Shown one piece after another: positions 6,917 to 13,621 of a DNA stretch of 15,359 bases. Numbering within the stretch: position 1 is the stretch's first letter; each line of letters starts with the position of its first letter. A program made the translations under genes and the position numbers. The stretch is from an uncultured Arsenicibacter sp. (GTDB lineage Bacteria; Bacteroidota; Bacteroidia; Cytophagales; Spirosomataceae). The notes below the pieces were generated by a model. That model was not told the origin of the DNA and searched no databases. It was given only the letters and a program-made list of their open reading frames with translations. The stretch covers positions 1 to 15,359 of the forward strand of contig NZ_CAMFHL010000176.1 of NCBI RefSeq assembly GCF_945952095.1, given 5' to 3'.

Positions 6917-8173
6917 TTACCGGCTGAATAAATCCTGCCCGACGGCATAGGTTAATGCCTCATACGCCCCGATCCGGTCGGCCTTCAGGCGGTTAAGTTC
7001 ACGAATACTTTCGTTATAGGTTTCGATGAGGTCGACAAACTCCAGCAGCGAAATATTGCCTTTGCCGAAATTGGTCATAATGCCTTGATTCAGTTGTTCA
7101 AACTGATCCGTAAAACGTCCTTCCACCGACTGTACCATGCGTTCTACCGTTACGACTTTGTCGTAGGCCGTGCTGACTTCATTCGCGATCTGGAGCTGCT
7201 TCTGCTTTTCGTACTGCTGCTGGTAGCTGATCTGGCTGCGTGCCGATTTGATAGCTCCCTGATTCTTGTTAAACACCGGCAGATCAATGGCTAACCCGAC
7301 ACCGACATAGTGCGGAATGTAGCTGCCCGCCTGATCATAGGTGCCCGCCAGTTTCACATCGGGTCTGGCCAGGGCTTTCTGCAGGTTGTAATTGAGTTCC
7401 GCCTGTTTTGTCAGCGACTGCATGGCTTTCAGGTCAGAACGCTGCCGCAGAGCGGTATCCCGCAGGCTGTCGGCCGACAGACCGTTGATGCTGTAGCCGA
7501 GCAAACCCGCTTCATTCACAATCGGTACTACCGGAAATTCGGTGCCCAGTAAGGTTCGCAGCGATTTCTGGTTTTCGGCGAGCTGGAACAGAATATCGGT
7601 CCGGTCGTTGCGCAGCTGAAACAGGAGCGCCTTCAGCCGGAGCAGCTCACGCAGCGATACGTTGTTACGTTCATACTGTTTTTCAAACGCATCCACAGTC
7701 TGCTGAATGGTCTGAATCTGCTGGTTGTACCGGTTAATGGTCTGCCGCTGAAAATACGTGTCGTAGAACTGACTCCGGAGCTCGAAACGCAGGCCGCGCA
7801 GCAGGTCGGTAAATTCAAATTCGGTAAGCCGGGCGGCTTCCTGCGCCAGCGCAATGCGTTTATTGCGTTTGCCGGCTGTAAACAACAACTGCTCTGCACT
7901 GACAATTTTCTGCCCTTGCCGGCCAACGTCAAGGACTTTGGTCCGGGAGGCGCTGTTGAACGCACTCAGCTCAAACGAAATCGTAGGATTTGCCAGCAGG
8001 CTGGCCTGAATAACCTCTGCCTGAGCCGCTTCGATCCGGAAACGCTCGGCGAGTAATAAGACATTGGTTCGCAGGAAAAGACTGTCCGCCTGCCGCATGG
8101 ATAGCCGCAGCGTATCCTGTGCCGAACCGGTCAGTGTAATGAAGAAGCCAATAAGAACAAGAATAAAGCGCAT
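6917..8173 (-). CDS. TolC/CzcC-type outer-membrane efflux channel
   Basis: Outer-membrane factor of the tripartite metal efflux complex, first gene of the leftward operon. I chose the ATG at 8171-8173, which gives 418 residues and puts a clean signal peptide at the very N-terminus (MRFILVLIGF...GSAQ, cut near residue 19). A TTG/ATG-like extension to 8212 would add 13 residues in front of the signal and is unlikely. Two outer-membrane-efflux repeats are visible, about 25-215 and 235-415, both rich in Q, R, L and A heptads that suit the long periplasmic helices. LANPTIS (60-66) and DLPVFNKNQGAIKSA (297-311) are signature stretches of the family, near the start of each half. There is no lipobox, unlike E. 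coli CusC. Its gap to the adaptor gene holds the CCCCTCCCC palindrome. Confidence 0.9.
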   Translation of the reverse strand: MRFILVLIGFFITLTGSAQDTLRLSMRQADSLFLRTNVLLLAERFRIEAAQAEVIQASLLANPTISFELSAFNSASRTKVLDVGRQGQKIVSAEQLLFTAGKRNKRIALAQEAARLTEFEFTDLLRGLRFELRSQFYDTYFQRQTINRYNQQIQTIQQTVDAFEKQYERNNVSLRELLRLKALLFQLRNDRTDILFQLAENQKSLRTLLGTEFPVVPIVNEAGLLGYSINGLSADSLRDTALRQRSDLKAMQSLTKQAELNYNLQKALARPDVKLAGTYDQAGSYIPHYVGVGLAIDLPVFNKNQGAIKSARSQISYQQQYEKQKQLQIANEVSTAYDKVVTVERMVQSVEGRFTDQFEQLNQGIMTNFGKGNISLLEFVDLIETYNESIRELNRLKADRIGAYEALTYAVGQDLFSR

Positions 8174-8351
8174 GTTCAGTGAGTAAATACACCACAAAAC
8201 TGCCTCTTGCACCTTAGATGCCCCTTAAAAGCACTTTAGAAAAAAATTAAATACGTGTTTTACGGACAGTATTACAGGATAAATATGGCTTTTGGACCTT
8301 GTTCTCTCAGCCTGCTTACCGCAAAATACTGTCATCAGAATTTCCGGCTCC
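8174..8351. promoter_or_regulatory. Divergent regulatory region between efflux operon and galM
   Basis: This 178-bp gap lies between the two divergent starts and must hold the promoters of both. It contains a perfect 9-bp inverted repeat, GACAGTATT (8265-8273) and AATACTGTC (8325-8333), separated by 51 bp, and an A/T-rich stretch (8238-8255). I could not assign a convincing Bacteroidota -7 box (TAnnTTTG) with a correctly spaced -33 element on either strand. The inverted repeat is a candidate regulator site only. Confidence 0.4.
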
Positions 8352-9488
8352 ATGAAAAAGGTCTATTATTGGGTTTTATTAATCAGTTATATGTTGATGT
8401 CAACTAACGGAGAAGCGGAATCGGCACCAAAACCCGGCGTGCAGAAAACCGTTTTCGGAACAATGCCTGATGGCCGGGAAGCGTATCTGTTTACACTACG
8501 GAATGCCGCCGGCATGGAAGTGCAGGTGACGAACTACGGCGCTTACATTGTCTCATGCACTGCCCCCGATAAGCAGGGCAAGTTTGAAAACGTTACCCTC
8601 GGTGTACCGACGTTCGCCGATTACCTGAAGGGCACACCGAATCTGGGACCGGTTGTCGGCCGGTTCGGTAACCGGATTGCCAAAGGGCGCTTCACGCTCG
8701 ATGGGCAGGAATACAAACTGGCGGTCAACAACGGGGCGAATCACCTGCACGGCGGCATGGTTGGTTTTGATAAAAAACTGTGGTCAGCTACCGAAAAAAA
8801 CGGCGCCGAACCGGCAGTGACCCTGCACTACACGTCGCCGGACGGGGAGGAGGGCTATCCCGGTAATCTGTCGGTCGATGTGACCTATACCTTACAGAAA
8901 GACAACGGATTACGGATTGATTATAAGGCAACAACGGATAAGCCGACGGTACTGAACCTGACCAACCACGCGTATTTCAACCTGTCGGGTATGAAACACG
9001 ATGCGATGAGTCACGTACTGACTATCAACGCCGATCATTTCCTGCCAACGGACAATACCCAGATCCCGACGGGGGAGCGGCGGCCGGTAGCCGGTACGGT
9101 GTTCGATTTCCGGAAACCAACCGTAGTCGGCGAGCGGGTCAACGATACGGCAGAAGAGCAAATCCGGTTTGGAAACGGGTATGATCATTGCTGGGTGTTT
9201 GCTGAAAAGCCAACGTCCCTGCGACTCGGTGCAACGCTGTATGAACCCGAAAGCGGCCGCTACATGGAGATGTTTACGACCGAACCGGCCGTGCAGCTGT
9301 ATACCGGTAACCACCTGAACGGCAAATTCCAGGGCCGCGAAGGTGTGCCGTTTACGCGCCGGTACGGCCTGTGCCTCGAAACCCAGCATTTCCCGGATTC
9401 GCCGAATAAGCCGGATTTTCCGGCAACAACGCTGCGGCCGGGTGAAACCTATAAAACAACGACAGTATACCGTTTCTCGGCTAAGTAG
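8352..9488 (+). CDS. galM: Aldose 1-epimerase (mutarotase), exported
   Basis: Interconverts the alpha and beta anomers of aldoses such as galactose and glucose. I chose the ATG at 8352 because it starts a signal-peptide-like segment (MKKVYYWVLLISYMLM...); a TTG at 8292 in frame adds unlikely residues before it. The protein is 378 aa, with the mature part starting near residue 22-25, so it should act in the periplasm, as many Bacteroidota galM proteins do. Family residues are present: GRFGNRI (103-109) with the substrate Arg108, NHLHGG (130-135) with His131, LTNHAYFNL (203-211) with catalytic acid His206, YDHCWVF (277-283) with Asp278, and LETQHFPD (342-349) with catalytic base Glu343. The gene runs opposite to its neighbours on both sides and overlaps the kinase gene tail-to-tail by 8 bp. 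Confidence 0.94.
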   Translation: MKKVYYWVLLISYMLMSTNGEAESAPKPGVQKTVFGTMPDGREAYLFTLRNAAGMEVQVTNYGAYIVSCTAPDKQGKFENVTLGVPTFADYLKGTPNLGPVVGRFGNRIAKGRFTLDGQEYKLAVNNGANHLHGGMVGFDKKLWSATEKNGAEPAVTLHYTSPDGEEGYPGNLSVDVTYTLQKDNGLRIDYKATTDKPTVLNLTNHAYFNLSGMKHDAMSHVLTINADHFLPTDNTQIPTGERRPVAGTVFDFRKPTVVGERVNDTAEEQIRFGNGYDHCWVFAEKPTSLRLGATLYEPESGRYMEMFTTEPAVQLYTGNHLNGKFQGREGVPFTRRYGLCLETQHFPDSPNKPDFPATTLRPGETYKTTTVYRFSAK

Positions 9489-10860
9489 CTGATTGCAGGT
9501 GCGGAATACTCATGAAAAAAGTACTGCCGTGGTTAAGCCGGCTGCTAACGGTCAGTTTGCCATGATGCAGTTCAACGATGCGGCGGCAGATCGACAACCC
9601 CATGCCGAACCCGTCATAACCCAGCGAGTTTGACGCCCGGGTAAACGGACTGAAAATCGTCCCCAGCTCTTCGGGCGGAATGCCGATGCCCTTATCCTGA
9701 ATGGCTACCTGGCAGTTGGTAGCATTGGTCGAAATACTGACGCGGGTTGTGTGGTCAGCACTGTATTTACACGCATTATCCATCAGATTCAGCAAAACCC
9801 GGCGTAACAGGTCGGGTTTTCCTTTTACACTGGTTTCGTCTTCAGAATCGGGCATGTTCTGGAAATCGATATGAATCTGGTAGTCGGGATGAATGTTCAG
9901 GAGCTCGTCGCGGGCGTCGAAAATCAGTTCCTCGAGGCGGACGGTAGTGAGGGCGGACGGCTCAAGGTTGTTCTGAATCCGGGCCAGAAACAGCAGGCTG
10001 TTGGTGATGTTGATAAGCCGCTCGGTATCTTCCATCAGGTTGCGCATCATCAGTTCATGCTCATCCGGATTGAGTGGTTTCCGCAACCCCAGCTGAATCT
10101 CCGATTTAAGAGCGGCCAACGGTGTGCGCAGCTCGTGGGAGGCGTGGGAAACAAAACTCCGCTGCTGTTCAAAAGCCTGTTCGAGGCGGTCGAGGACAAC
10201 GTTGAAGTTCATGGCCAGCTGGTCGATTTCGTCGCGCTGATTGCCCTCCGGTAGCCGTTGCCGCAAATTATTGGCCGTAATCGTCTGAACCTGCTGGTTA
10301 ATCACACTGATGGGGTGCAGCGACTGACCGGCGAAGAAGATGCCTAGTCCGACGGTAAGCCCGATGCCGATGACCAGCCCCCAGGCCAGTGTCTTCCGCA
10401 GGTTCCGTAGTTTGCTCCGGCCAAACTGATCGACCGCCGATGCCAGCACGACCAGCTTCTGCCCGTTATCGGTATAGAGAATGCCGACCAGCTCGTTTTC
10501 ATCCGAGAAGGTCTCAATTTCGCCTTCCTGTCGTACCTGTTCGAGCAATGAGGGCTTAAACCGGATCACCTGATCATCGACACTGCTGTAAATCAGCTGA
10601 TTCCGCTCGTTAAAGATCAGCACCTTTTCGGCAATCAGGGCCGTCATGGTGTTACGGTCAATGATTTTCAGCAGCTTCGTATCGACTTCCTGTACTTCAA
10701 CCAGAAACCGGACGGTTGTCCGTGCCTTTTTTTTCAGCCGTTCATAGAATTCTTCCCGCCGGTAGGTCGATGAGGTCAGGTAGACAATGAGGGAGAAAAA
10801 GAAAAGGATCGACGCTACGATAATCGAAAATTGCAGGGCAATCCGGTTTTTGATCTTCAT
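9481..10860 (-). CDS. Two-component sensor histidine kinase (CusS/CzcS-like)
   Basis: Membrane sensor kinase of 459 aa. Order of parts: TM1 (about 9-29), a periplasmic sensor of about 125 residues, TM2 (about 158-177), HAMP (about 178-230), HisKA with the phosphorylated His242 in SHELRTP (241-247), and the ATPase domain with N-box DNACKYS (Asn362), G1 box DKGIGI (389-394), F box PFTRAS and G2 box GFGMGLS (417-423). All catalytic boxes are intact. It follows the response regulator with 3 nt between genes, so they form one operon. The sensor lacks obvious His/Cys metal motifs, so the signal cannot be read directly. A role in metal sensing is inferred from the efflux operon 1.3 kb away and the CusR-like partner. 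Its stop is overlapped by the end of galM. Confidence 0.95.
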   Translation of the reverse strand: MKIKNRIALQFSIIVASILFFFSLIVYLTSSTYRREEFYERLKKKARTTVRFLVEVQEVDTKLLKIIDRNTMTALIAEKVLIFNERNQLIYSSVDDQVIRFKPSLLEQVRQEGEIETFSDENELVGILYTDNGQKLVVLASAVDQFGRSKLRNLRKTLAWGLVIGIGLTVGLGIFFAGQSLHPISVINQQVQTITANNLRQRLPEGNQRDEIDQLAMNFNVVLDRLEQAFEQQRSFVSHASHELRTPLAALKSEIQLGLRKPLNPDEHELMMRNLMEDTERLINITNSLLFLARIQNNLEPSALTTVRLEELIFDARDELLNIHPDYQIHIDFQNMPDSEDETSVKGKPDLLRRVLLNLMDNACKYSADHTTRVSISTNATNCQVAIQDKGIGIPPEELGTIFSPFTRASNSLGYDGFGMGLSICRRIVELHHGKLTVSSRLNHGSTFFMSIPHLQSAT

Positions 10861-10863
10861 GGT

Positions 10864-11550
10864 TTACTCATCCTTTATCATATAGCCCAGCCCCGGACGG
10901 GTATGAATCAGTTTTTGGTCAAAGTCCTTGTCTACCTTTTTACGCAGGTAATTGATGTACACCTCGACCACATTGGTGCCCGGATCGAAGTTAAGATTCC
11001 AGACCTGCTCGGCAAGGTCCATTTTTGAAATCACACGGCCACGGTTCCGGAGGAGGCATTCGAGCAGGGAAAATTCCTTGGCTGTCAGGTCAATATAACG
11101 GTTCTGGCGTTTTACCACCTTCGTCGATACGTTAACAGTCAGGTCGGCAATCCGCAGAACATCATCGCTGTCGGTTTTCCGGAGCAGATCGGCGCGCCGG
11201 AGACAAGTGGCTACGCGGGCACTCAATTCCCTGAAATCGAATGGCTTAACAATGTAGTCATCGGCCCCGAGCTGTAAACCCTCGATTTTGTCTTCAACCT
11301 CACCCATCGCCGTCAGCATGATGATGGGCATTGCCGGTTTTTCCTGACGCAGGCTGCGGCAGATTTCGAAGCCGTTCAGGCTCGGCAGGTTTATATCGAG
11401 CAGTACCAGATCAAAATCCTGCTGGAGGGCTATCTGGCGGCCGTTGGTCCCTTCATAAACAATTTCGGTCTCGTAACCCTCATCCAGAAGGCCCCGGCTG
11501 ATGTTCTGGGCAATGCGCCGGTCGTCTTCGATGATCAGTATTTTCTTCAT
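10864..11550 (-). CDS. OmpR/PhoB-family response regulator (CusR/CzcR-like)
   Basis: Transcription factor activated by the neighbouring kinase. The 228 aa comprise a receiver domain (1-118) with the acidic pair Glu8-Asp9-Asp10, phospho-acceptor Asp52 (LLDINLP), Thr80 (MLTAMG) and Lys102 (VKPFDF), then a winged-helix DNA-binding domain (about 130-225) with the recognition stretch TNVVEVYINYLRKKVD and the C-terminal hairpin HTRPGLGYMI. The recognition helix segment resembles that of CusR/CzcR-type regulators, which control metal efflux operons. It starts at MKKILIIEDD, 77 nt after the lacI stop on the same strand; whether it has its own promoter in this gap is not clear. The kinase follows after 3 nt. 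Confidence 0.95.
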   Translation of the reverse strand: MKKILIIEDDRRIAQNISRGLLDEGYETEIVYEGTNGRQIALQQDFDLVLLDINLPSLNGFEICRSLRQEKPAMPIIMLTAMGEVEDKIEGLQLGADDYIVKPFDFRELSARVATCLRRADLLRKTDSDDVLRIADLTVNVSTKVVKRQNRYIDLTAKEFSLLECLLRNRGRVISKMDLAEQVWNLNFDPGTNVVEVYINYLRKKVDKDFDQKLIHTRPGLGYMIKDE

Positions 11551-11627
11551 ATTGGCAGCAAGTTGACAATAGATTAACTCTGAACCATGCGTTTTCGTCT
11601 CCGGCTGCCGATTAGAAAAAGCTTAGA

Positions 11628-12653
11628 TTACCCCGTAGTGCGTACCGAAGATTCCCGGACAACCAGTTCGAAATGCAGGACAATGGTATTGGTTGTCTGG
11701 ATATTAACCAAGCCGTTCAGATGATTTATCAGGCTTTGCGCGGCAATTTCACCCATTTCTTCGCCGGGATAATGGATGGTCGTAAGATTGGGTTCGATGA
11801 CCTGCGCCACCGGATCGTCATTAAAGCCCACAACGGCAATGTCCTGCGGGATCCGGAATCCTTCCTTTTTGAGGGCCGCCATGCAGCTAACCGCACATAA
11901 GTCATTAGTAATGAACAGCCCGTCAGGCTTATTATACATGCTGCTGATTTGCTTTGCCACATCGATACCGGCTTCGCGGCTCATGTCGTTAACAACCAGC
12001 AGCGATTCATCATAGGGGAGGTTATGGTCAATCAGGGCGAGTTTATAGCCTTTCAGGCGGTCGGTATACACATTCCGTTTAAGGTTGCCCGTTACATGCA
12101 TGATCCGTTGGCAGCCCTGCTCAATCAGGTGCGTCGTTGCAGCATAACCGGCCTTTACGTTATCAATCACCACACTTGTGGCTTTGGTATGCGTACTGAC
12201 GCGGTCGAAAAACAGGAGCGGAATGCCTTTTTTGATGAATACATCCAGGTGGTCAATTTCTTCGGTATCGTAAGCAAGCGAAACCAGCAATCCGTCAACC
12301 CGTCCGTTGAACATGGTTTTCGCACTGGCCTTCTCTTTTTTAACCGACTCCTGCGACTGGCTGATAATCAAGTTGTAACCTCGTTCATTGGCTACTTTTT
12401 CCATGCCCGACAGTACACTGGAAACAAAATGACTGTTCAGCCGCGGCACAATAACCCCGATGGTGTTGGTACGCTGCCGCCGCAGGTTGCTGGCAAACGC
12501 ATTGGAGCGGTAACCAAGCTCAGCTGCTTTGGCCGTGATCAGTTCCCTGGTATTGGCGTTGATGGAAGGGTGGTCATTGAGAGCCCTGCTTACGGTTGCC
12601 GGTGACAGGTTAAGCAGTTTGGCTATATCGTAAATAGTAACGTCTTTATCCAT
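11628..12653 (-). CDS. LacI-family transcriptional regulator
   Basis: Sugar-responsive DNA-binding protein of 341 aa from the ATG at 12651-12653; an in-frame start at 12728 adds 25 residues before the helix-turn-helix and is rejected. The N-terminus is a standard LacI HTH (residues 5-30, TIYDIAKLLNLSPATVSRAL), followed by the hinge helix ending in FASNLRRQRTNTIGV, with Leu57 at the position that wedges into a central CG of the operator. Residues 62-335 form the periplasmic-binding-like effector and dimer domain, with the family stretches GVIVPRLNSHF, DGLFITNDL and AVVGFNDDPVAQVIEPNLTT. The most likely targets are its own promoter and the divergent symporter/uxuA side, because two LacI-type operators lie upstream. 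The effector is probably a sugar or sugar acid, not known. Confidence 0.93.
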   Translation of the reverse strand: MDKDVTIYDIAKLLNLSPATVSRALNDHPSINANTRELITAKAAELGYRSNAFASNLRRQRTNTIGVIVPRLNSHFVSSVLSGMEKVANERGYNLIISQSQESVKKEKASAKTMFNGRVDGLLVSLAYDTEEIDHLDVFIKKGIPLLFFDRVSTHTKATSVVIDNVKAGYAATTHLIEQGCQRIMHVTGNLKRNVYTDRLKGYKLALIDHNLPYDESLLVVNDMSREAGIDVAKQISSMYNKPDGLFITNDLCAVSCMAALKKEGFRIPQDIAVVGFNDDPVAQVIEPNLTTIHYPGEEMGEIAAQSLINHLNGLVNIQTTNTIVLHFELVVRESSVRTTG

Positions 12654-12771
12654 GAAAATAATCGTCAAAAAGGCCGGGACTGGCTGTATCGTCAAAGCGT
12701 TGAATAGTACAGACCGTAAAATCCACATTCGCCTGTCCGGATAACGCCGGTCGGGGTGTACCTATGTAGTC

Positions 12772-12785
12772 TGCAATCGATTGCA
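12772..12785. promoter_or_regulatory. LacI-type operator 1
   Basis: TGCAATCGATTGCA is a perfect 14-bp palindrome with a central CG, the classical form of LacI/GalR-family operators. It lies 119 bp upstream of the lacI start. On the lacI strand, a TTG within the site is followed after 19 nt by TAGGTACA, a weak match to the -7 box, so binding would block a promoter here. Autoregulation is inferred. Confidence 0.72.
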
Positions 12786-12988
12786 ATTTGTACATTACTT
12801 TTCAGATTTTCCCAACATGAATGATAAAATTTCTCCTCGAACGCCTGCAAGTCATGGCTGGCGGGCCTTTTTGTTTATCTGCGTGTATATATGGTTTATA
12901 AAATTGCGGCTCTCTGCTTAAAAAGTCTGGATAGTTAACCCCGGGGTAAACCATAGTTTTATATTTTATCAGCAAAAAATGGCATAAA

Positions 12989-13020
12989 TTTTTGTGCAAT
13001 CGGTTGCAAGAATAAATATA
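12989..13020 (+). promoter_or_regulatory. Candidate promoter spanning operator 2
   Basis: TTTTTG (12989-12994) is followed, 18 nt later, by TAAATATA (13013-13020). The first part fits the Bacteroidota -33 element, while the second shares only part of the TAnnTTTG -7 consensus. Operator 2 fills the spacer between them, the layout expected of repression. The start would be near 13027, almost 600 nt before the symporter. Confidence 0.3.
12995..13008. promoter_or_regulatory. LacI-type operator 2
   Basis: TGCAATCGGTTGCA matches operator 1 at 13 of 14 positions and keeps the central CG and both TGCA ends. The two centres are 223 bp apart, close to 21 helical turns, so one tetramer or dimer pair could in principle bridge them (inference). 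The repetition of the same rare 14-mer in one gap beside a lacI gene is the main support. Confidence 0.7.
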
Positions 13021-13142
13021 ATCCCTGAAATTTAGCACCGGAATCAGAGCACACACGCACTGCGCCCGGAATCTGGCCCGAAAACAGGTGATCGGTACGT
13101 GTGAGGAACTGGTCTTGAAAAACAAGGTTGAGTGACGACTAC

Positions 13143-13186
13143 CCCCGTCCTGTTCCATGCTGCGTGCAGTCTGGAGATGGACGGGG
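13143..13186 (+). other. GC-rich hairpin of unknown role
   Basis: CCCCGTCC (13143-13150) pairs perfectly with GGACGGGG (13179-13186). The 28-nt interior can fold further through CCA/TGG and CTG/CAG. The hairpin is followed by AGCAGTGTTTTAC, with only four T, so it is a poor terminator and could instead be part of a structured RNA. No protein gene overlaps it. Confidence 0.5.
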
Positions 13187-13326
13187 AGCAGTGTTTTACA
13201 TGTATTACCGCCGAAAGAAATGAACCGGTATTGAATAAATGCTACGTTAAGATCAGTAGAAATTAACGTTTAATTTGTTCCTATACTGTATTCATTTGAT
13301 AGGTATTACCATAAGTAAGTTGTTCG

Positions 13327-13359
13327 ACAGCCTCCTGTCACTGACGGGAGTGCTGTTTT
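13327..13359 (+). terminator. Terminator-like hairpin upstream of the symporter
   Basis: ACAGCCTCCTGTC (13327-13339) pairs with GACGGGAG, a bulged T, and GCTGT (13343-13356) around the loop ACT, giving 13 pairs with one G-T wobble, then a short T tract (four T counting the last stem base). It lies 263 bp before the symporter start, in the middle of noncoding DNA. It may end a short transcript from the operator 2 region or attenuate a long leader. Confidence 0.5.
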
Positions 13360-13562
13360 GATCGGAAAAAGACCGCTAACACCGGCACAACAACCAACCT
13401 GTTTTCTTCAACGACCAACTTTTTCAGCGCCTGCTTCATGTTGTTTCTGTTTCCGGCAGATATTTTTCTATAAATCATTTTTCCGGAATAAACAGGGTGA
13501 AATCAATGCCCGGGCCAACGAAACTATTGCACGGAAAAGTACCGGCTTGTTTTGAAAAAATG

Positions 13563-13570
13563 CATCTTTG
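13563..13570 (+). promoter_or_regulatory. Candidate -7 box for the symporter gene
   Basis: CATCTTTG differs at one position from the Bacteroidota -7 consensus TAnnTTTG and is followed by CCG. It would give a leader of about 45 nt before the ATG at 13622. No good TTG -33 element at 19-21 nt upstream was found. Confidence 0.35.
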
Positions 13571-13621
13571 CCGTCTGAGTAGGTATCGTAGTCATTAAAC
13601 CCAACCTTACTATTTATTTGT

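Larger units (their letters stand above)
12654..13621. other. 968-bp noncoding region between lacI and the symporter gene
   Basis: No credible protein gene was found: the frames present (for example 12802-13158 on - and 13358-13555 on +) are short, rich in Cys, Phe and Arg, and lack family motifs. What is visible is two LacI-type operators (12772-12785, 12995-13008), promoter-like boxes near 12989-13020 and 13563-13570, a GC-rich hairpin (13143-13186), possible pairing of 13052-13057 with 13098-13103, and a terminator-like hairpin (13327-13359). The length is unusual for a promoter region in this kind of genome. Confidence 0.7.

Noticed and set aside
8292..8351. Upstream TTG start for galM
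   Set aside because: It would place 20 unlikely residues before an obvious signal peptide that begins at the ATG at 8352.
12654..12728. Upstream start for the LacI regulator
   Set aside because: LacI proteins begin a few residues before the helix-turn-helix. The ATG at 12651-12653 gives that arrangement.
12802..13158. 118-codon open frame on the - strand upstream of lacI
   Set aside because: The composition is irregular (many Cys, Arg, Phe), there is no motif, and it runs through operator 2 and promoter-like A/T-rich DNA.
13358..13555. 65-codon open frame on the + strand before the symporter
   Set aside because: It starts at the end of a terminator-like hairpin, is low in complexity (PTFSAPASCCFCF) and has no family resemblance.
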